Below the pieces are notes generated by a model that was given only the letters and a program-made list of their open reading frames with translations, did no database searches and was not told the origin of the DNA. Both the position numbers and the translations under genes were made by a program. From Macrostomum hystrix (lineage: Eukaryota; Platyhelminthes; Macrostomidae), in NCBI GenBank assembly GCA_950097015.1, contig CATNEN010000037.1, positions 4,245,501 to 4,309,500 on the forward strand: a DNA stretch of 64,000 bases. Reading direction: 5' to 3'. How positions within the stretch are numbered: position 1 is the first letter of the stretch; the number at the start of each line of letters is the position of its first letter. Positions 11,067-23,326 of this stretch are shown piece by piece.

Positions 11067-14000
11067 ATGCAGAGTGGGCCAGATGCTGCTGAAATTTCGA
11101 ATTTTTCGCATAAGAGTACTCCCCCAGCAGAGCAGTGCAGATCTGCTGAAGTAGCTCGCCCTTTGCAGCTAGTGGCCAAGAAGGTCACTTCACCTATTTT
11201 GCAGACATCTAGTCTTTCCAGTATCCCATCCTCGCCAGAGTCGCATCAACAAGCTAGAAAGATTTCTATTAAGATTCTTCCAAGGTCGAACAGCAGTTCG
11301 AATGGCGAAAAGGAAAAGAATGGATTAGACGAGAAGCAGCAGCGGGCAGTGCCAGTGCCGGCTCAGCCGAGGCCAGTTTTGAAAGTCCCCGCTTGCCAGG
11401 CTGTGCAGCCGCGAAATGAGCAGTCGCAGCAATCGTTGCCGCAGCAGTCATCAGCTAGGCCTGTGTTAAAGGTTAATTATTCACCCCAATCTGAGATTGT
11501 TAATGTTTATGGGCAGCAGCAGCAACAACAACAACAGCAACCCTCTCTGCCAGTTTTCAAAGTTGCTTCTCAACCAATGTCTGTAGCAGCTACTCAGCAG
11601 CAGCAGCAGCAACCAAAGCAGCCACCAAGACCCATAGTGAAAGTGGCGCGTCAGTCTTTGTCTAAGGTCACTACTACACAGGGACAGCCTCAGACTACGA
11701 CGCCAATATTTAAGCTTAGTTGCCAGCCTGTCGCACAGCCTATCGCGCAGCCTGTCGCGCAGTCTGTTGCGCAGTCTGTTGCGCAGTCTGTTGCGCAGCC
11801 TGTCACTCTGTCTGACACGCCACCGCAGTCGCAGGTGCAGTCACAGACAGAGCCGAATCCGCAGCCAAGAAATGATAAGCGGCGGTCAGAAAGTCAGTCA
11901 GGCAGCAGCAAGCCGACCCAACAAAAGCGCCAAGCTAAGAGGCAGCTATCTCAGACTGGTCATCGCTCGAGCAAATTCGAATCTACTATTATGTGGAAGA
12001 GAATGTCGGCCGCTGAACTGAAAAAGCAGAGCCAGCTATTGAAGCAGCCAAATGTTGAACAGTTTCCACCAGGTCCTTGCTCACACATCTGTTCTGCTAG
12101 GCCGCCACTAAAGTCATCTTCCTCCACAGTCAGTGCAGTCAAGGTGTGCGGGCCCTACTGTTTCCCCAGCGGAATCTATCCCAGCACTGAGTGCAAGCGC
12201 TGTCATTTATTATTCCACCGGCAATGCGCCAAAGCCAGCGTTGCACATCGACGTTGTCTCTGTGCTTCCTGCTTCGAAGTCGTAGCAAAGGATTCGCCGC
12301 GAAAGCAGCAACTTGATTTTCCATCTGAAACTACAGTCGGAAATGATAATGTCGAGTGCGATAGTGACACTGTCTCGGCTTCCACTTCGGAATCGTCCGA
12401 TTCCGAATCCGTTAGCCATTCGGCCCCCTTGGCAAGCACTAAAGTTAACGATCAGTTAGGTTTGAAGTTGTCACAACCTGTGCAAACAGCCAGCTATGCG
12501 CCATCTAAATCGCCTGCAAGATCACCTCAACAAACTAGAGGTACTCCCACACCTGCTTCCCTACAACCAAAGTCCGTATCAAGCATGAATGTTTCGCCAG
12601 CTAAAGTGACAGACCAATCACCACCAGCTGCTCAATCGAATGCGCTCCCTAGAATTGCTATTAAAAGAATAACTGCAAATCAGCTTACGCCTCATAATTC
12701 ATCGCAACATGACGAAGGTCTGAAGATTGGCTACTTAAACTCTGTCGGTTTATCTGGGGTTGGTGGCGGCGGCCGCGGTGGCGAGACTGCACAGCCAGCT
12801 GATGGCAATAGGAAAAATCACCAACAACTTGAATTAAGTCAACCGGCCTCTCAACAAGCAAGATTGGCGCCTCAAATTTATAAATTGCAGTTAAGGGCCT
12901 CTACCACAGTCGCCACAGGCGCATCACCGCAATCGGAATCAAATACGGCCTCCGTGCCTCAGAGTACCAATATGTTGAAGCGTAAAACTGCAACGGCGTT
13001 CGATTCAAATAATAAAACTGACAATGCAGCGATCGATACAGTCCAAGACGCCAAAAGACTACGAATTGAACAGCAAACAATTCAGGAAACGAAGGATGTC
13101 CCACTGCCGTCTGAGCCAACCCGTCAACAGCCCGCTAGGCGAACTGTAAAAGTGCAAGCCAGATGCCGTTTTAGACTAAAAGTTTCTAAAAAATTTTCCA
13201 GATACTACTCGCCTCTGGGCTGCATTTCAGCACTTAGTCGTCGCATCCTAGATCGAATATTCGATCGTTTGGACGTTTTTGACCTGCTCACCTGTCGCCT
13301 CGTCTGCAAAGACTGGCGACAGTTAGTTGACAATCATCGCGCATTTGCCAGCCTCCACCTTGACGAACAAACCGACAACGGGCTGTTCCGGCGCGCTAGC
13401 GTGGTCAACTGGCGCCTGCTGGGCGACCAGCTAGCTCGCTGCCAGAGCTACTCGCTGGATCTGCGACGACTTGTCGCCGGCGCCAGCTCCGCCTCACGAT
13501 CGGTGCACGAGGCGCTGTATTCGCGCAGTCTCAGCAGCGTCAGGCTGGACACACTGGAATCCGCCACCCTGGCCCGCCTGCTTAGCCTGGGCCGGCAGCT
13601 CCAGCTCAACTGGTTGGAGTTCACCATTGCCAACTTGGTCGACTTTGGCGAACCGGCCGCCCCAGCCGGATTCGATTTAGTGCAATGCCTGCAATCGTTT
13701 AGCCGTCTGCAACGCCTTGGCGTGGGCGCCGTCTCGGGACTTCGCCTTGACTGCCTGGCGGCTAGCGGCGTCGACTTTCCATTGGCCCGACTTGCTTTGC
13801 GCAATCTGGCTGCCAATTCGCGACCGCCGGCTGTGTCGCTGCCGGCGCTTCAGCGAGTGACCGTCAGTGGCCAGTCGGGCTGCTTGGCCGCCTGGCTGGT
13901 GGCTGCTGCGGGCGGCGCCTGTCGAGAGCTGAAGCTGCTCGGACCGCGCACCACTGCGGAGCTGCCCGACCTGGGCATGGCCTGGCGAGACGCTCTGGCC

Positions 14001-14696
14001 AATATGTCACTGTAAGCCATTCGCAGTGCTTTGTTGCGAAAAGCCTTTCTGTAACTAAAAGTGCATATCGAAACGACAAATGCAGTCCTCATAATGAATG
14101 TCTGATGACAAAACAATTTTCGTAGTAAATATCTCATGACAATACAATCCTCATTGTGAATGTCTCATGACAATACAATCTTCGTAGTGAATATCTTATG
14201 ACAATACAATCCTCATTGTGAATGTCTCATGACAATACAATCCTCATAATGAATGTCTCATGACAATACAATCCTCATAATGAATTTCTCATGACAATAC
14301 AATCCTCATAATGAATATTTAATGAGAAAGCTTGTGTAAATCCGAATGATTAAACGGCCACATTTAGTATGTGAGCGACATTAACTGAAAGCACATAAAA
14401 TTTCAAAGTGAGAAAACAGGCTACAAATATCGGACACTAAAATCCAAGGCCTCATGTTCTGGTGTGTATTTCCAACCCACAGTCTGCAATCGCTCACAGT
14501 TGGCGTTGACCGGCTGCCTTTGCCATCGCAGCTATCCGATTGGCTGCCAAGCGGCCTGTCCAGCCTGACCCTTGCTATAGCCGCGGCGGCAGGCACCGAT
14601 CAGCGCGATCAGCGACAGCATCAGCAGATGACAGCTCGCCTACTAGCCAATCAGCTGCAGGCTAGGGGAGTCCGGTTAATTGTGGTTGGCCGGTGA
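11067..14696 (+). CDS. F-box protein with Q-rich N-terminus, PHD-like zinc finger and LRR-like C-terminus
   Basis: Two exons, 11067-14011 and 14483-14696, joined by a GTAAGC/ACAG intron in phase 2, give 1052 aa. Residues 1-300 are Gln/Pro/Ser rich and contain repeated short motifs of the type [RLT]P-[VI]-[LFV]-K-[VL] at about residues 90-220. At about 338-398 a Cys/His cluster (CGPYC, ECKRCHLLFHRQC, RRCLCASC) has PHD-finger-like spacing. An F-box lies at about 715-765 (ISALSRRILDRIFDRLDVFD, then LTCRLVCKDWR). Leu-rich repeat-like sequence follows to the end. F-box proteins bring substrates to SCF ubiquitin ligases through Skp1; a zinc finger would suggest a chromatin or nuclear target, which is inference. 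The acceptor-like AG at 11022 lies 44 nt before the ATG. AATAAA occurs near 14898. I do not recognise a specific orthologue. Confidence 0.8.
14060..14330. repeat. Intronic minisatellite, 31-bp unit, about 8 copies
   Basis: The unit is based on atgacaatacaatcctcat followed by a variable aatgaatgtctc part. It fills most of the single intron of the F-box gene, starting about 50 bp after the splice donor at 14012. Confidence 0.9.
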
Positions 14697-14699
14697 CAC

Positions 14700-15360
14700 G
14701 ATTCAGCTTTTCGTCTGTTGAAAATTAGCACTTGCTGTATCGTGTACTCTAAATCCGAATTCTTAGTACAGTTAGAAAGAAGCCCTGTACTTCAAGTGAG
14801 ACTGCAATTGAGAGTTCAGTGTATGTGTATAATCCTTCATTTTTTAGCTAACTCGATCGTTTCTCATTTAACTTGAGATTTATGAAGCCTCAAACGTTAA
14901 TAAAAAAGGACTATATTACCAGTTAAGCACTATTGCATTGCCTAGCACACTAGAAATTAATTATTGCATTTTGTTACCCCTTAAGTTGCTAAATAAATCA
15001 TACTACTAAGCAAAAGTAGTAAGACTTGTATTTTTGCATGCGTCTGACTGCATTTTATAAAATGCCGTAACTGGCTATAGCCGAGTTACGGCTAACGCAC
15101 CGCTTGTGTTATTGTTTACGAGTAATAAGGTCAAACTATGTTAAAGCGAGTTTTGTTGCGAGACTGATTACAATGTCTCTTCCAGTACAAAGCGGTGCAT
15201 TAATAAAAATTTGTAGAAAGAAGCGGTTCAGTACATTTTATATAGCATCTATGCAACATAGTTGCACTTTAATCATAACCATTGAAGTTTCTTTTAACTC
15301 CGCTTCAGTTTTTTTCGTCACACCTGTATGAAGAAACACCTGAGGTTGACCTTTCTTTGG
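14700..15360. other. 3' flank of the F-box gene
   Basis: AT-rich. It contains candidate poly(A) signals (AATAAA near 14898 and 14991). No further gene is recognised before the 30-bp array. Confidence 0.4.
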
Positions 15361-15365
15361 TCAGT

Positions 15366-16160
15366 ACTCAGATTGAGCATCTATCCTTCTAGCTCTGATC
15401 CTCAGATTGAGTATCTATCCTTCTCTGATCCTCAGATTGAGTATCTATCCTTCTCTGATCCTCAGATTGAGTATCTATCCTTCTCTGATCCTCAGATTGA
15501 GTATCTATCCTTCTCTGATCCTCAGATTGAGCATCTATCCTTCTCTGATCCTCAGATTGAGCATCTATCCTTCTCTAATACTCAGATTGAGTATCTATCA
15601 TTCTCTGATCCTCAGATTGAGTATCTATCATTCTCTGATCCTCAGATTGAGTATCTATCCTTCTCTGATCCTCAGATTGAGTATCTATCCTTCTCTGATC
15701 CTCAGATTGAGTATCTATCATTCTCTGATCCTCAGATTGAGTATCTATCCTTCTCTGATCCTCAGATTGAGTATCTATCCTTCTCTGATCCTCAGATTGA
15801 GTATCTATCATTCTCTGATCCTCAGATTGAGTATCTATCATTCTCTGATCCTCAGATTGAGTATCTATCCTTCTCTGATCCTCAGATTGAGTATCTATCC
15901 TTCTCTGATCCTCAGATTGAGTATCTATCCTTCTCTGATCCTCAGATTGAGTATCTATCCTTCTCTGATCCTCAGATTGAGTATCTATCCTTCTCTGATC
16001 CTCAGATTGAGTATCTATCCTTCTCTGATCCTCAGATTGAGTATCTATCCTTCTCTGATCCTCAGATTGAGTATCTATCCTTCTCTGATCCTCAGATTGA
16101 GTATCTATCCTTCTCTGATCCTCAGATTGAGTATCTGTCATTCTCTGATCCTCAGACTTG
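15366..16160. repeat. Minisatellite, 30-bp unit, about 26 copies
   Basis: The unit reads tctgatcctcagattgagta then tctatccttc. Variants (tatca for tatcc, gcatc for gtatc) are patchily distributed. Because 30 is a multiple of three, open frames run through it on both strands (decapeptide repeats). There is no start context or non-repeat protein around them, so I do not call a gene. Confidence 0.95.
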
Positions 16161-16164
16161 GGTG

Positions 16165-17760
16165 ATGATGCGCTGATTCTACGACTGACGAAGGCCTACT
16201 TCTCAGTTCAGTCTGTTCTACTAATTCAGCAGCTTTAACAAGGGTCTCTTTCCATCCCCACAGTTGACTGGCTCCAGTCAAATAGGAAAGCCATGCCGGC
16301 CCTGCATTGGGCCTAATGAGGACTGGAGACAGCACTCTTGAGCTAGAATTCTGTATCATAAAGTGATACATATCAGCTCATATATACGTGAGGTTAAATT
16401 CATCACCGAAAGACTTTGAGTTCACTGAACTGTAACGCGCTGTACTAATATCATATAGCCTTACTAGCCTTATATTCAATCTTCATTTCAGTTGCACTGT
16501 GAATATTTATATTGATGATACCCGTATATACGAGCTTTAAATGAAATTAACTGAATGCCTGGCCCATATTAGTCAGCTTGCTTATGAATATTTACAATGT
16601 AGAGACTATTTTGGAGGGAATCGAACCCGGGACCAAATTTAAAAGAGGTATGAAACTCAAAGCCTAATTAATTTCTTAGGAAGCAGTCGGACCTGTAAGT
16701 CCTGCATGATCTGTTCATAATACTCGTAGAATGGTGCCTTCAACGCGCGCATGCCTAAGCCGTCAGCAGGGGGATTAGTGCTGGCTGATGGAACACAGCT
16801 TCGATGAGGATTTGGGAATCGCAGATTACGAATCCCAAAAACTCCACTGGCTTGGCACTTTGAGCAGCACACAAACTCTCGTTAGGGCTTGTCAAGACGG
16901 ATGCAAGACGCAAATGATTTATTATTAATTCACTTGACATCTTGAGTGTGAGCTCCGCTTCTCAAAACAACAATATTTGAGAACTGATTTTCATCTCGAG
17001 CCAGATGAGCTCGTGAATTAGAAAATTACATGAAAACTAAATTGGGATATTTTTTTCACTGTTTCATTAAATTTTCACAATCCCAGTAATCTTGCGGTAG
17101 CATGTTGCCATCTGCTCCTACACCACTGCAGGTGGACTTCTGCTTGGCACTAAATAATCCAACCCCCTTGCTCCTCCGCCGGCGATCTCTTAATCCCAAA
17201 AATCCCATGGGATTCCATACGTGCGGGAAAAGTGTCGGCGCAGCTGCGCATGAGTGGAATTTTATATGGCGAATCGAATTTTGAAAAAAAATTGCCTAGC
17301 AAGGCGGGCCGTTGCTATTTCCTTCCTCCCTGAAAGAAAATCGGAGATGGAGAATAAGAAATCGATTTAATTCATTGCCTGTGGTGGACAAGTGCTGCGA
17401 TATTAATTAATTATGCCCAGGCGCGAGAGCGAGTCCGCGCAGCTCTCATATTCGTATTATTTTATTAATTTGACCTTTGCTGACACTAGTTTCGGTCTGA
17501 AGAAAGTGCATCAGCGAGCAAACTAAAAATCATATTGTCTTATTGAGACAGATCTAGAATTGAAACACAGTAAAACCAGTAGTAAAAAATAATACAGTAC
17601 ACCTATTATAAGCTAGTCGATGCCCTGGAAGCTGAGCGAATGCGGTGGTTAAATGATAATTTCGGTAACGCGTACATGTAGTTGACTATAGTAAAACAGT
17701 TAATTTAAAATCTTCGCGTGTACTATTTCACTTTTTTGTTCTTAGTCACTCATTTGGTAT
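16165..17760. other. Intergenic, mostly unassigned
   Basis: No gene is recognised. At about 16612-16635 an inverted B-box-like gggaatcgaacccgggacc may be a fragment of a tRNA-derived element. Lys/Leu-poor short frames here have no family likeness. Confidence 0.35.
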
Positions 17761-17764
17761 ATAA

Positions 17765-18237
17765 GATTGGTCCTCACTCACTGATTTGTCCTCACTCACT
17801 GATTGGTCCTCAGCCACTGATTGGTTCTCAGTCTCTGACGGGGTCCTCTGTCACTGATAGGTCCTCAGTCATTGATAGGTCGTCATTCACAGATTGGTCC
17901 TCAGTCACTGGTTGGTCCTCAGTCACTGATAGGTCCTTAGTCACTGATTAATCAACAGTCACTGATTGGTCCTAAGTCGCTGATAGGTCCTCAGCCACTG
18001 ATTGGTCCTCACTCACTGATTTGTCCTCAGCCACTGATTGGTCCTCAGTCTCTGACGGGGTCCTCAGTCTCTGATGGGGTCCTCAGTCTCTGCCGAGGGT
18101 CCTCAGTCACTAATAGGTCCTCAGTCACTGATTAATCAACAGTCACTGATTGGTCCTAAGTCGCTGATTAATCCTCAGTCGCTGATTAATCATCAGTCGC
18201 TGATTGGTCCTCAGTCGCTGATTGGTCCTCAGTCACT
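17765..18237. repeat. Minisatellite, about 18-bp unit, 3' of the TMEM179-like gene
   Basis: The unit is based on cagtcactgattggtcct, with variants (attaatcaa, gataggtcc, gacggggtcc). About 26 copies. The array begins within a few bases of the stop codon of the minus-strand TMEM179-like gene, so it probably lies in its 3' UTR or just beyond. Confidence 0.9.
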
Positions 18238-21200
18238 GCTGACCATGCTCGGAGCTGCAGCCGCGGCCCTGGCAGCCTGGCGAGCAAAAGCGGCACTGCG
18301 GTCTCGCTGGCTTAGACGCCGTTGCGGACCTTACCGTAGCCGGTGTCCTCGGCTCCCACAACGGCGACGCCGAATCTTTCACCTCCGTCACCTGCGCTTC
18401 CGGTGTGCCGTCGCCTCCCATCGAGCTGAGATCGAATGGAATCAGGCGCGCCTGCGTCTGCGCCACCCTCCCGACCCGCTGAGCCGCAGCCAGCGCCGCC
18501 GCGTTGGCCAAAGTTGCCGCATCCGCCGGCCGCTGCGCATCGCCATCCTCGCCGATTTCGTTCGCGGCATCATTTCTGCGCCATCGCGGAGTAGCCGACG
18601 ATGACTTTCGAATCATCGATGAGGATGCTGACGAGGATACAGCGCCCATGTTCTCTTGAACGACGCCGTTCGACTGGGGCACTTCAATGACAAGAGCAGC
18701 TCCGGCCGGAGCTGTGGCTGCGGTGGAGCCGGCGGCGTGCGAAGAAGATCGGCGCTCGCGACTGCCGGCCGTAATAAACTCAGCCCGTTCGCTGTGGCTG
18801 CTGCCACCGCCGCTGCCGATTTCGCTATCGTCGCCTTCGACTTCGCCAAACCAGACGGCCCGGAAGAAGCGCTCGCCGCACAGAGCGGACAGCGCCAGCA
18901 GCACTAGAGACACCGTCCAGGAGGCCAGCTGCGCCGTGGTGATGAGGCTGTAGTAGCGGGGCCCCCGAAAGTACAGGTAGCGGGACGCCTCTCGGCCGCA
19001 ATTGCCGTATCCGTCAGCGCCACCGCTTCTGCCACCGCATTCGCTCAGCTTCCAGGGCATCGACTGGATGACAGAGCAGGCCAGGCCGCCACTGCGGAAA
19101 TGACGGCTTTTTTATGCACTATGATCTCATAGATTGTAGTCACTACACTAAGATCAGTAGGACAACTCCCCCGTGGCGCTGAATTTCCCTGAATCTAACA
19201 CCCAACACCCCTGAATCTCCAACGCAACACCCCTGAATCTCATAACCACCACCCCTGAATCTCATAACCACCACCCCTGAATCTCATAACCACCACCCCT
19301 GAATCTCATAACCACAACCCCTGGATCTCATAACCACCACCCCTGAATCTCACACCCAACACAACTGAATCTCATAACCACAACCCCTGAATCTCACACC
19401 AACCACCCCTGAATCTCACACCCACAACAGAATCTCCAACCCAACACCCCTGAATCTCACACCCAGCACCCCTGAATCTCACACCCAGCACCCCTGAATC
19501 TCACACCCAGCACCCCTGAATCTCACACCCAGCACCCCTGAATCTCACTGCGTTTCAGCGGCCAGCTTCTGCGCAATCTCGCTATCGTCCAGGTCGCGCA
19601 GGATGGCCTTGCACCAGAAGGTCTGGCCCAGGGTGAGCACGCAGCTCGAGATGAGCTGACTGGTGCACAGAACGGAGTTGAACAGCAGCGACGGAAATAT
19701 GAGGCGTCTCAGATGCCTGGCGTTTCGAGATGCAAGTTTAAACTGGTAAGAAATTTCCCAATCTTCTCAGTCACAAGCTGAACACACTTCAGTGCAATTC
19801 CAAATGAAGGAGTAACAAGAAATGAAGAGAAATATTTTCGGCCAATTACTGCTCAATTTCCACTGCCGCTTGGTGAGCTCAAGCAAAAATTTAGTTCTTT
19901 CGCCTTTTTAGGCCGTAGGGCTGAATTTCTCATCTGCTCTGCAAATTTACTGTTACTCATAATTTCACATTTCAGCTGCCAAAATGATCCCCTTTGGTAT
20001 TATATACGAGTACAGTGCTAGCTACATTTGTTGTAGCTCAAAGACAGCTTAAATATTAAATTATTCATAATAATAATAAATAATAATTGATTACACCTGC
20101 CCCAATCGGGCCAGGTGTGCAGCCGACAGCACAGCCGCAGCTATTGCGCAGCGCATCTGAAGACTGCGTACGGCTGTTCAGTCCATGGACTGGGGGACCC
20201 CACAACCACCTTCAATTATCCCAGCTAATGCTGGTACCCATTTAACAGCTGGGTGAACTGAAGCAATGCAGAGTTAAGTGTCTTGCTAAAGGACACAAAT
20301 TGTTTCAGTGGAGTCGGGAATCGAACCCCTTGGAGGCAATTCTTCTGCAATTTGCAGCCCGATGGGCCTTGATTATTTAACATTACAAACTAATTACAGA
20401 CTCAACTTTTGTGCATCGCTCATAAATTAGAAAGACGCTTTCTAAGCAACAAAAGTACAAGACTAAGGCAAGCCAGAAAAGTACAAGCCTACAATAATTG
20501 GGCAAGCAGCAGCGGAACTGTCAGCATCCACTCCTTAGCCATGGAGTATGCACCGGGGCTATGTGAGTGAAACTTTCCGTGAAAGCATTTTCACATTTTC
20601 CATGCCTCAAATGATCGAATGCCAAACCAGCAACAGGTGATTGCCTTGGGCCTCATTTTACGTAAAGATTCCAACGGCTGTTATATTCATCAAGACATCA
20701 AGACAAGACGTCGTACCAGTGAAAGCGTGTGTGTTCAGAGGTTCATGCAACAACCTTTCATGATTGCCTCCTCGCTGCAGCTGCGTGTCGACTGTTGCTA
20801 AAGCATGCGCCAGTGGCCTACAACCCCTTGTGATTTAGTTTTATATAATTGGCCCGTAATATGACGAAAGCGGCGAAAATGCAACAAATCGTCTGATTTT
20901 ACCCGTGCTGATGTCGGCCATGGCCTGGGCCGTTAGTGGAATGCGCGCCGCCACCGTTGCTAACCAGAGCGTAGAGCAGGCCCCACAGCAGGCTGAAACC
21001 GGCTGTAATTCCAGCCAAGTACATGGCGTAGCGGCAGGTCTTCATTTCGCCAGTCTTAACACCGCCGGATAGACGCAGCGAGTGCTTGCCGCGGTTCAAC
21101 CGTTTGTACGAGAATGTGCCATTGCCAGCAGGCAATGCTGAGGTCCTAACTGTAGGTTGCGGCGGAGGCGGTGGCGGTGGGAGGAGCTCTGCCTTGGCCG

Positions 21201-21393
21201 GCCATGCGTACAGCGGACAGTCGCCGTCCAGATCGGACATTGCCAGCTGGAGGGCGACGCAGACAACAACGGAGAAGGCGCAGGCCGCTGAGTAGAGGGC
21301 CAGCTGGGCCCAGCGGATCCACCGGTGCTGGCAGCGCTGCCGCCGGCGCTGCCGCTGCTGCCGCTGCTCTTGGCGGCGATGGCTGCTCAGCAT
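18233..21393 (-). CDS. TMEM179-like four-pass membrane protein
   Basis: Three exons on the minus strand: 21393-20903, 19716-19549 (5' edge uncertain; an alternative acceptor at 19742 is out of phase with exon 1) and 19091-18233. Together they give about 505 aa. Exon 1 has TM1 (WAQLALYSAACAFSVVVCVA), a C-P-L-Y loop and TM2 (CRYAMYLAGITAGFSLLWGL). Exon 2 gives TM3 (LFNSVLCTSQLISSCVLTLG) and the family-like F-W-C. Exon 3 opens with a cysteine loop and TM4 (LASWTVSLVLLALSAL). This order matches the TMEM179 family, neuronal membrane proteins of unknown biochemical role. The tail after TM4 is about 200 residues, Ala/Ser rich and far longer than in vertebrate TMEM179. An eight-proline run lies in the first loop. 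Exon 2 ends at a donor that is itself the first unit of a minisatellite. Confidence 0.72.
19187..19548. repeat. Intronic minisatellite, 22-bp unit, anchored on a splice donor
   Basis: On the plus strand the unit is cacccctgaatctcacaccc-like; on the gene (minus) strand it reads gtgagattcaggggtgctgg. About 16 copies fill most of TMEM179-like intron 2. The first copy coincides with the 5' splice site at 19548/19547. The units nearest the exon keep GTGAGA; more distal ones often have ATGAGA. Confidence 0.9.
20090..20370 (-). mobile_element. tRNA-derived SINE, family 1, inverted copy
   Basis: Read on the minus strand it has the B-box-like ggttcgattcccgactccac, then 'acaatttgtgtcc', 'gttcacccagctg', 'cagtccatggactg' and a tail with 'ggctgcacacctggcccgat'. 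These match 42850-43140. It lies in intron 1 of the TMEM179-like gene. Confidence 0.7.
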
Positions 21394-21399
21394 TTTATT

Positions 21400-23320
21400 A
21401 TTCCAACAAAATCAAACCCAGTCTCTGAACTGGACTGCATCGCTTTCGGATGACATTGAGAGGCACATGCATATCACACTTGTATCTCAACGATTTTGGC
21501 CAAGGAATAAACGATTATAGTCTGCTGCATTGGGATTTGCACAGGTGCAGCTGACCAATAAAGGACAAGCGAGTCTTCCCAGTCCAGATCCGGTCTTGAC
21601 CAACACATCCCAATATTTTCTCTTCCTCTCGCTCTAGTACTCGTAAAATATTCCTATCCTGACTGGATCCCGGCCCTTTTAAGTCTCTCGCGTCATTTTC
21701 GCGAAACTACACTTTACCGAGTTATTTTCTGGAGCCTGTTTCAGCTAATTGGCTTATACTCTTTCGGTTTATTGTAAGCCACTTTAACTTGAAATCCTAA
21801 GTAATTGTGGCCATTTAGCTTTCAGTGAAATGGAAGTGCAGTATAGGGAGAACATTTCGGTTTTGGCAGAGCGAAATATGTCTAGAAAGTAAAGCAGGTC
21901 CCATAATTAGAATATAAGAGAGTAATTTTTTCATTAAACAACAAAGATCTAAAGGAAAGAAAAATAATTTTTAGATCATGAAATCTATTTTTAATATGCA
22001 TTATCAATAGACACAGCAGTGTGTTAACTTGAGAGTAGCTTCTTTATCAAAAAATCCATGAAAACTAAAATAAACACGCAAGCACCAAACAGTACAAGGC
22101 GGAACTTGCGTCATTGATACTTGCGAGAGCATGTGAGCATACGTTAAACACACTGGAAGGCGGAAAAGTTGGACGAGACGAAAGCGAGCGACACTTCTTA
22201 AGAGATAGTGATGAAATTTATTTAAATTATAACATTTTTCATATTTTCTTTAAAAATAGTTGTGATCGGCGGCACATGTACGCGCCCGAGGCCGGGGCTT
22301 GAAACCCCCGCGAGACGCTGGGCTATGTTTGCGAAAATCATGCAAAATAGGACAATAGAGTAAAAAGTTTTTTTAACTGATTTGTTTCCGGAACGTATCG
22401 AGTAAAAGTTCAAACAAAAAAAGTAAACAATTTAGGTCATTTAAGAACTATATCAATAGTGTATTGGCAGTGTTGTCACTTGCGCAAGAGAGCACAATAA
22501 GAGTATATACAAAAGTTAGGGTAAGTTTGATAGAATGATATTTGCGAGACGAAATAAAGGAGAAAAAAACTAATAAAGTCTAGAACAGTAGCTCAGTATT
22601 TTAGGGCCTACTCGACAAATATCGGTCAAACGGGCATCTTGCCCTTCTTGCAAATACTAACTAAACTACCTCTGATTTGCCCTAACTTTATTAATGATAA
22701 TTTTAGTCCTACCTATATTCCGTTTTGTGAACATGTAAGGTGTATAATGTGCATAGTGACTTAGCTTAGCCTTGTCAAGCCATGGCATAAAATTGTGTTC
22801 AGCTAAGAAAGAATTCAATATATTATTGGAACACATTTTTTAAGTGGACAATTATGTTTAGCCTAACACCTAGTAGCTGGACTAATGACTAATGTAAACT
22901 GATGAATTAAAAAAAGTGTTGTAGGGCCCTTTCTTCAAATAGCTATTCTGCTGTTTGTCTCCAATGATTAAGTTTTATTCACTATTTGAATTTCACTAGT
23001 GTACTCCCAGTAGAGTTATATTTAACTATGAATTTACTATTTATATATAAATGACTTCCATTTATCTAATGTTATGACAATAATTCCAGTCCTTGTAAGG
23101 AAAGACTCCTTTGTTATATGTATTTCTATCTAGGTAGCAATTTGCATGTGTCTGAGCAGCAAGACACTTCAATAATAAATTGTCAAAATGCACTGGTTTA
23201 TTTGTAATTTTCTACAATACTGATTTGAGTTTCCAGTCCAGTCTTTTGCCCCATGTTAAAACTGTATGTTATTCTATAATATACATGTTAAACTGCATTG
23301 AAATGTTTATTAAATCTCAA
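21400..23320. other. Intergenic between TMEM179-like gene and mariner element
   Basis: No gene is recognised. The first part is 5' flank of the TMEM179-like gene; from about 21900 on it is AT-rich. At 22258-22320 a GC-rich patch carries an inverted tRNA-3'-half-like motif (ggggcttgaaacccc). From about 22600 the sequence resembles the AT-rich stretch at 9.1-11.0 kb. Confidence 0.35.
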
Positions 23321-23326
23321 TACATA

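Noticed and set aside
15328-16176. 282-codon open frame with a decapeptide repeat (and a 188-codon frame on the other strand)
   Set aside because: It lies almost wholly in a 30-bp minisatellite; unit length divisible by three keeps several frames open on both strands. No signal peptide, domain or non-repeat coding part supports it.
22258-22320. GC-rich patch with tRNA 3'-half-like sequence
   Set aside because: There is no matching 5' half or acceptor stem, and no body shared with the SINE families.
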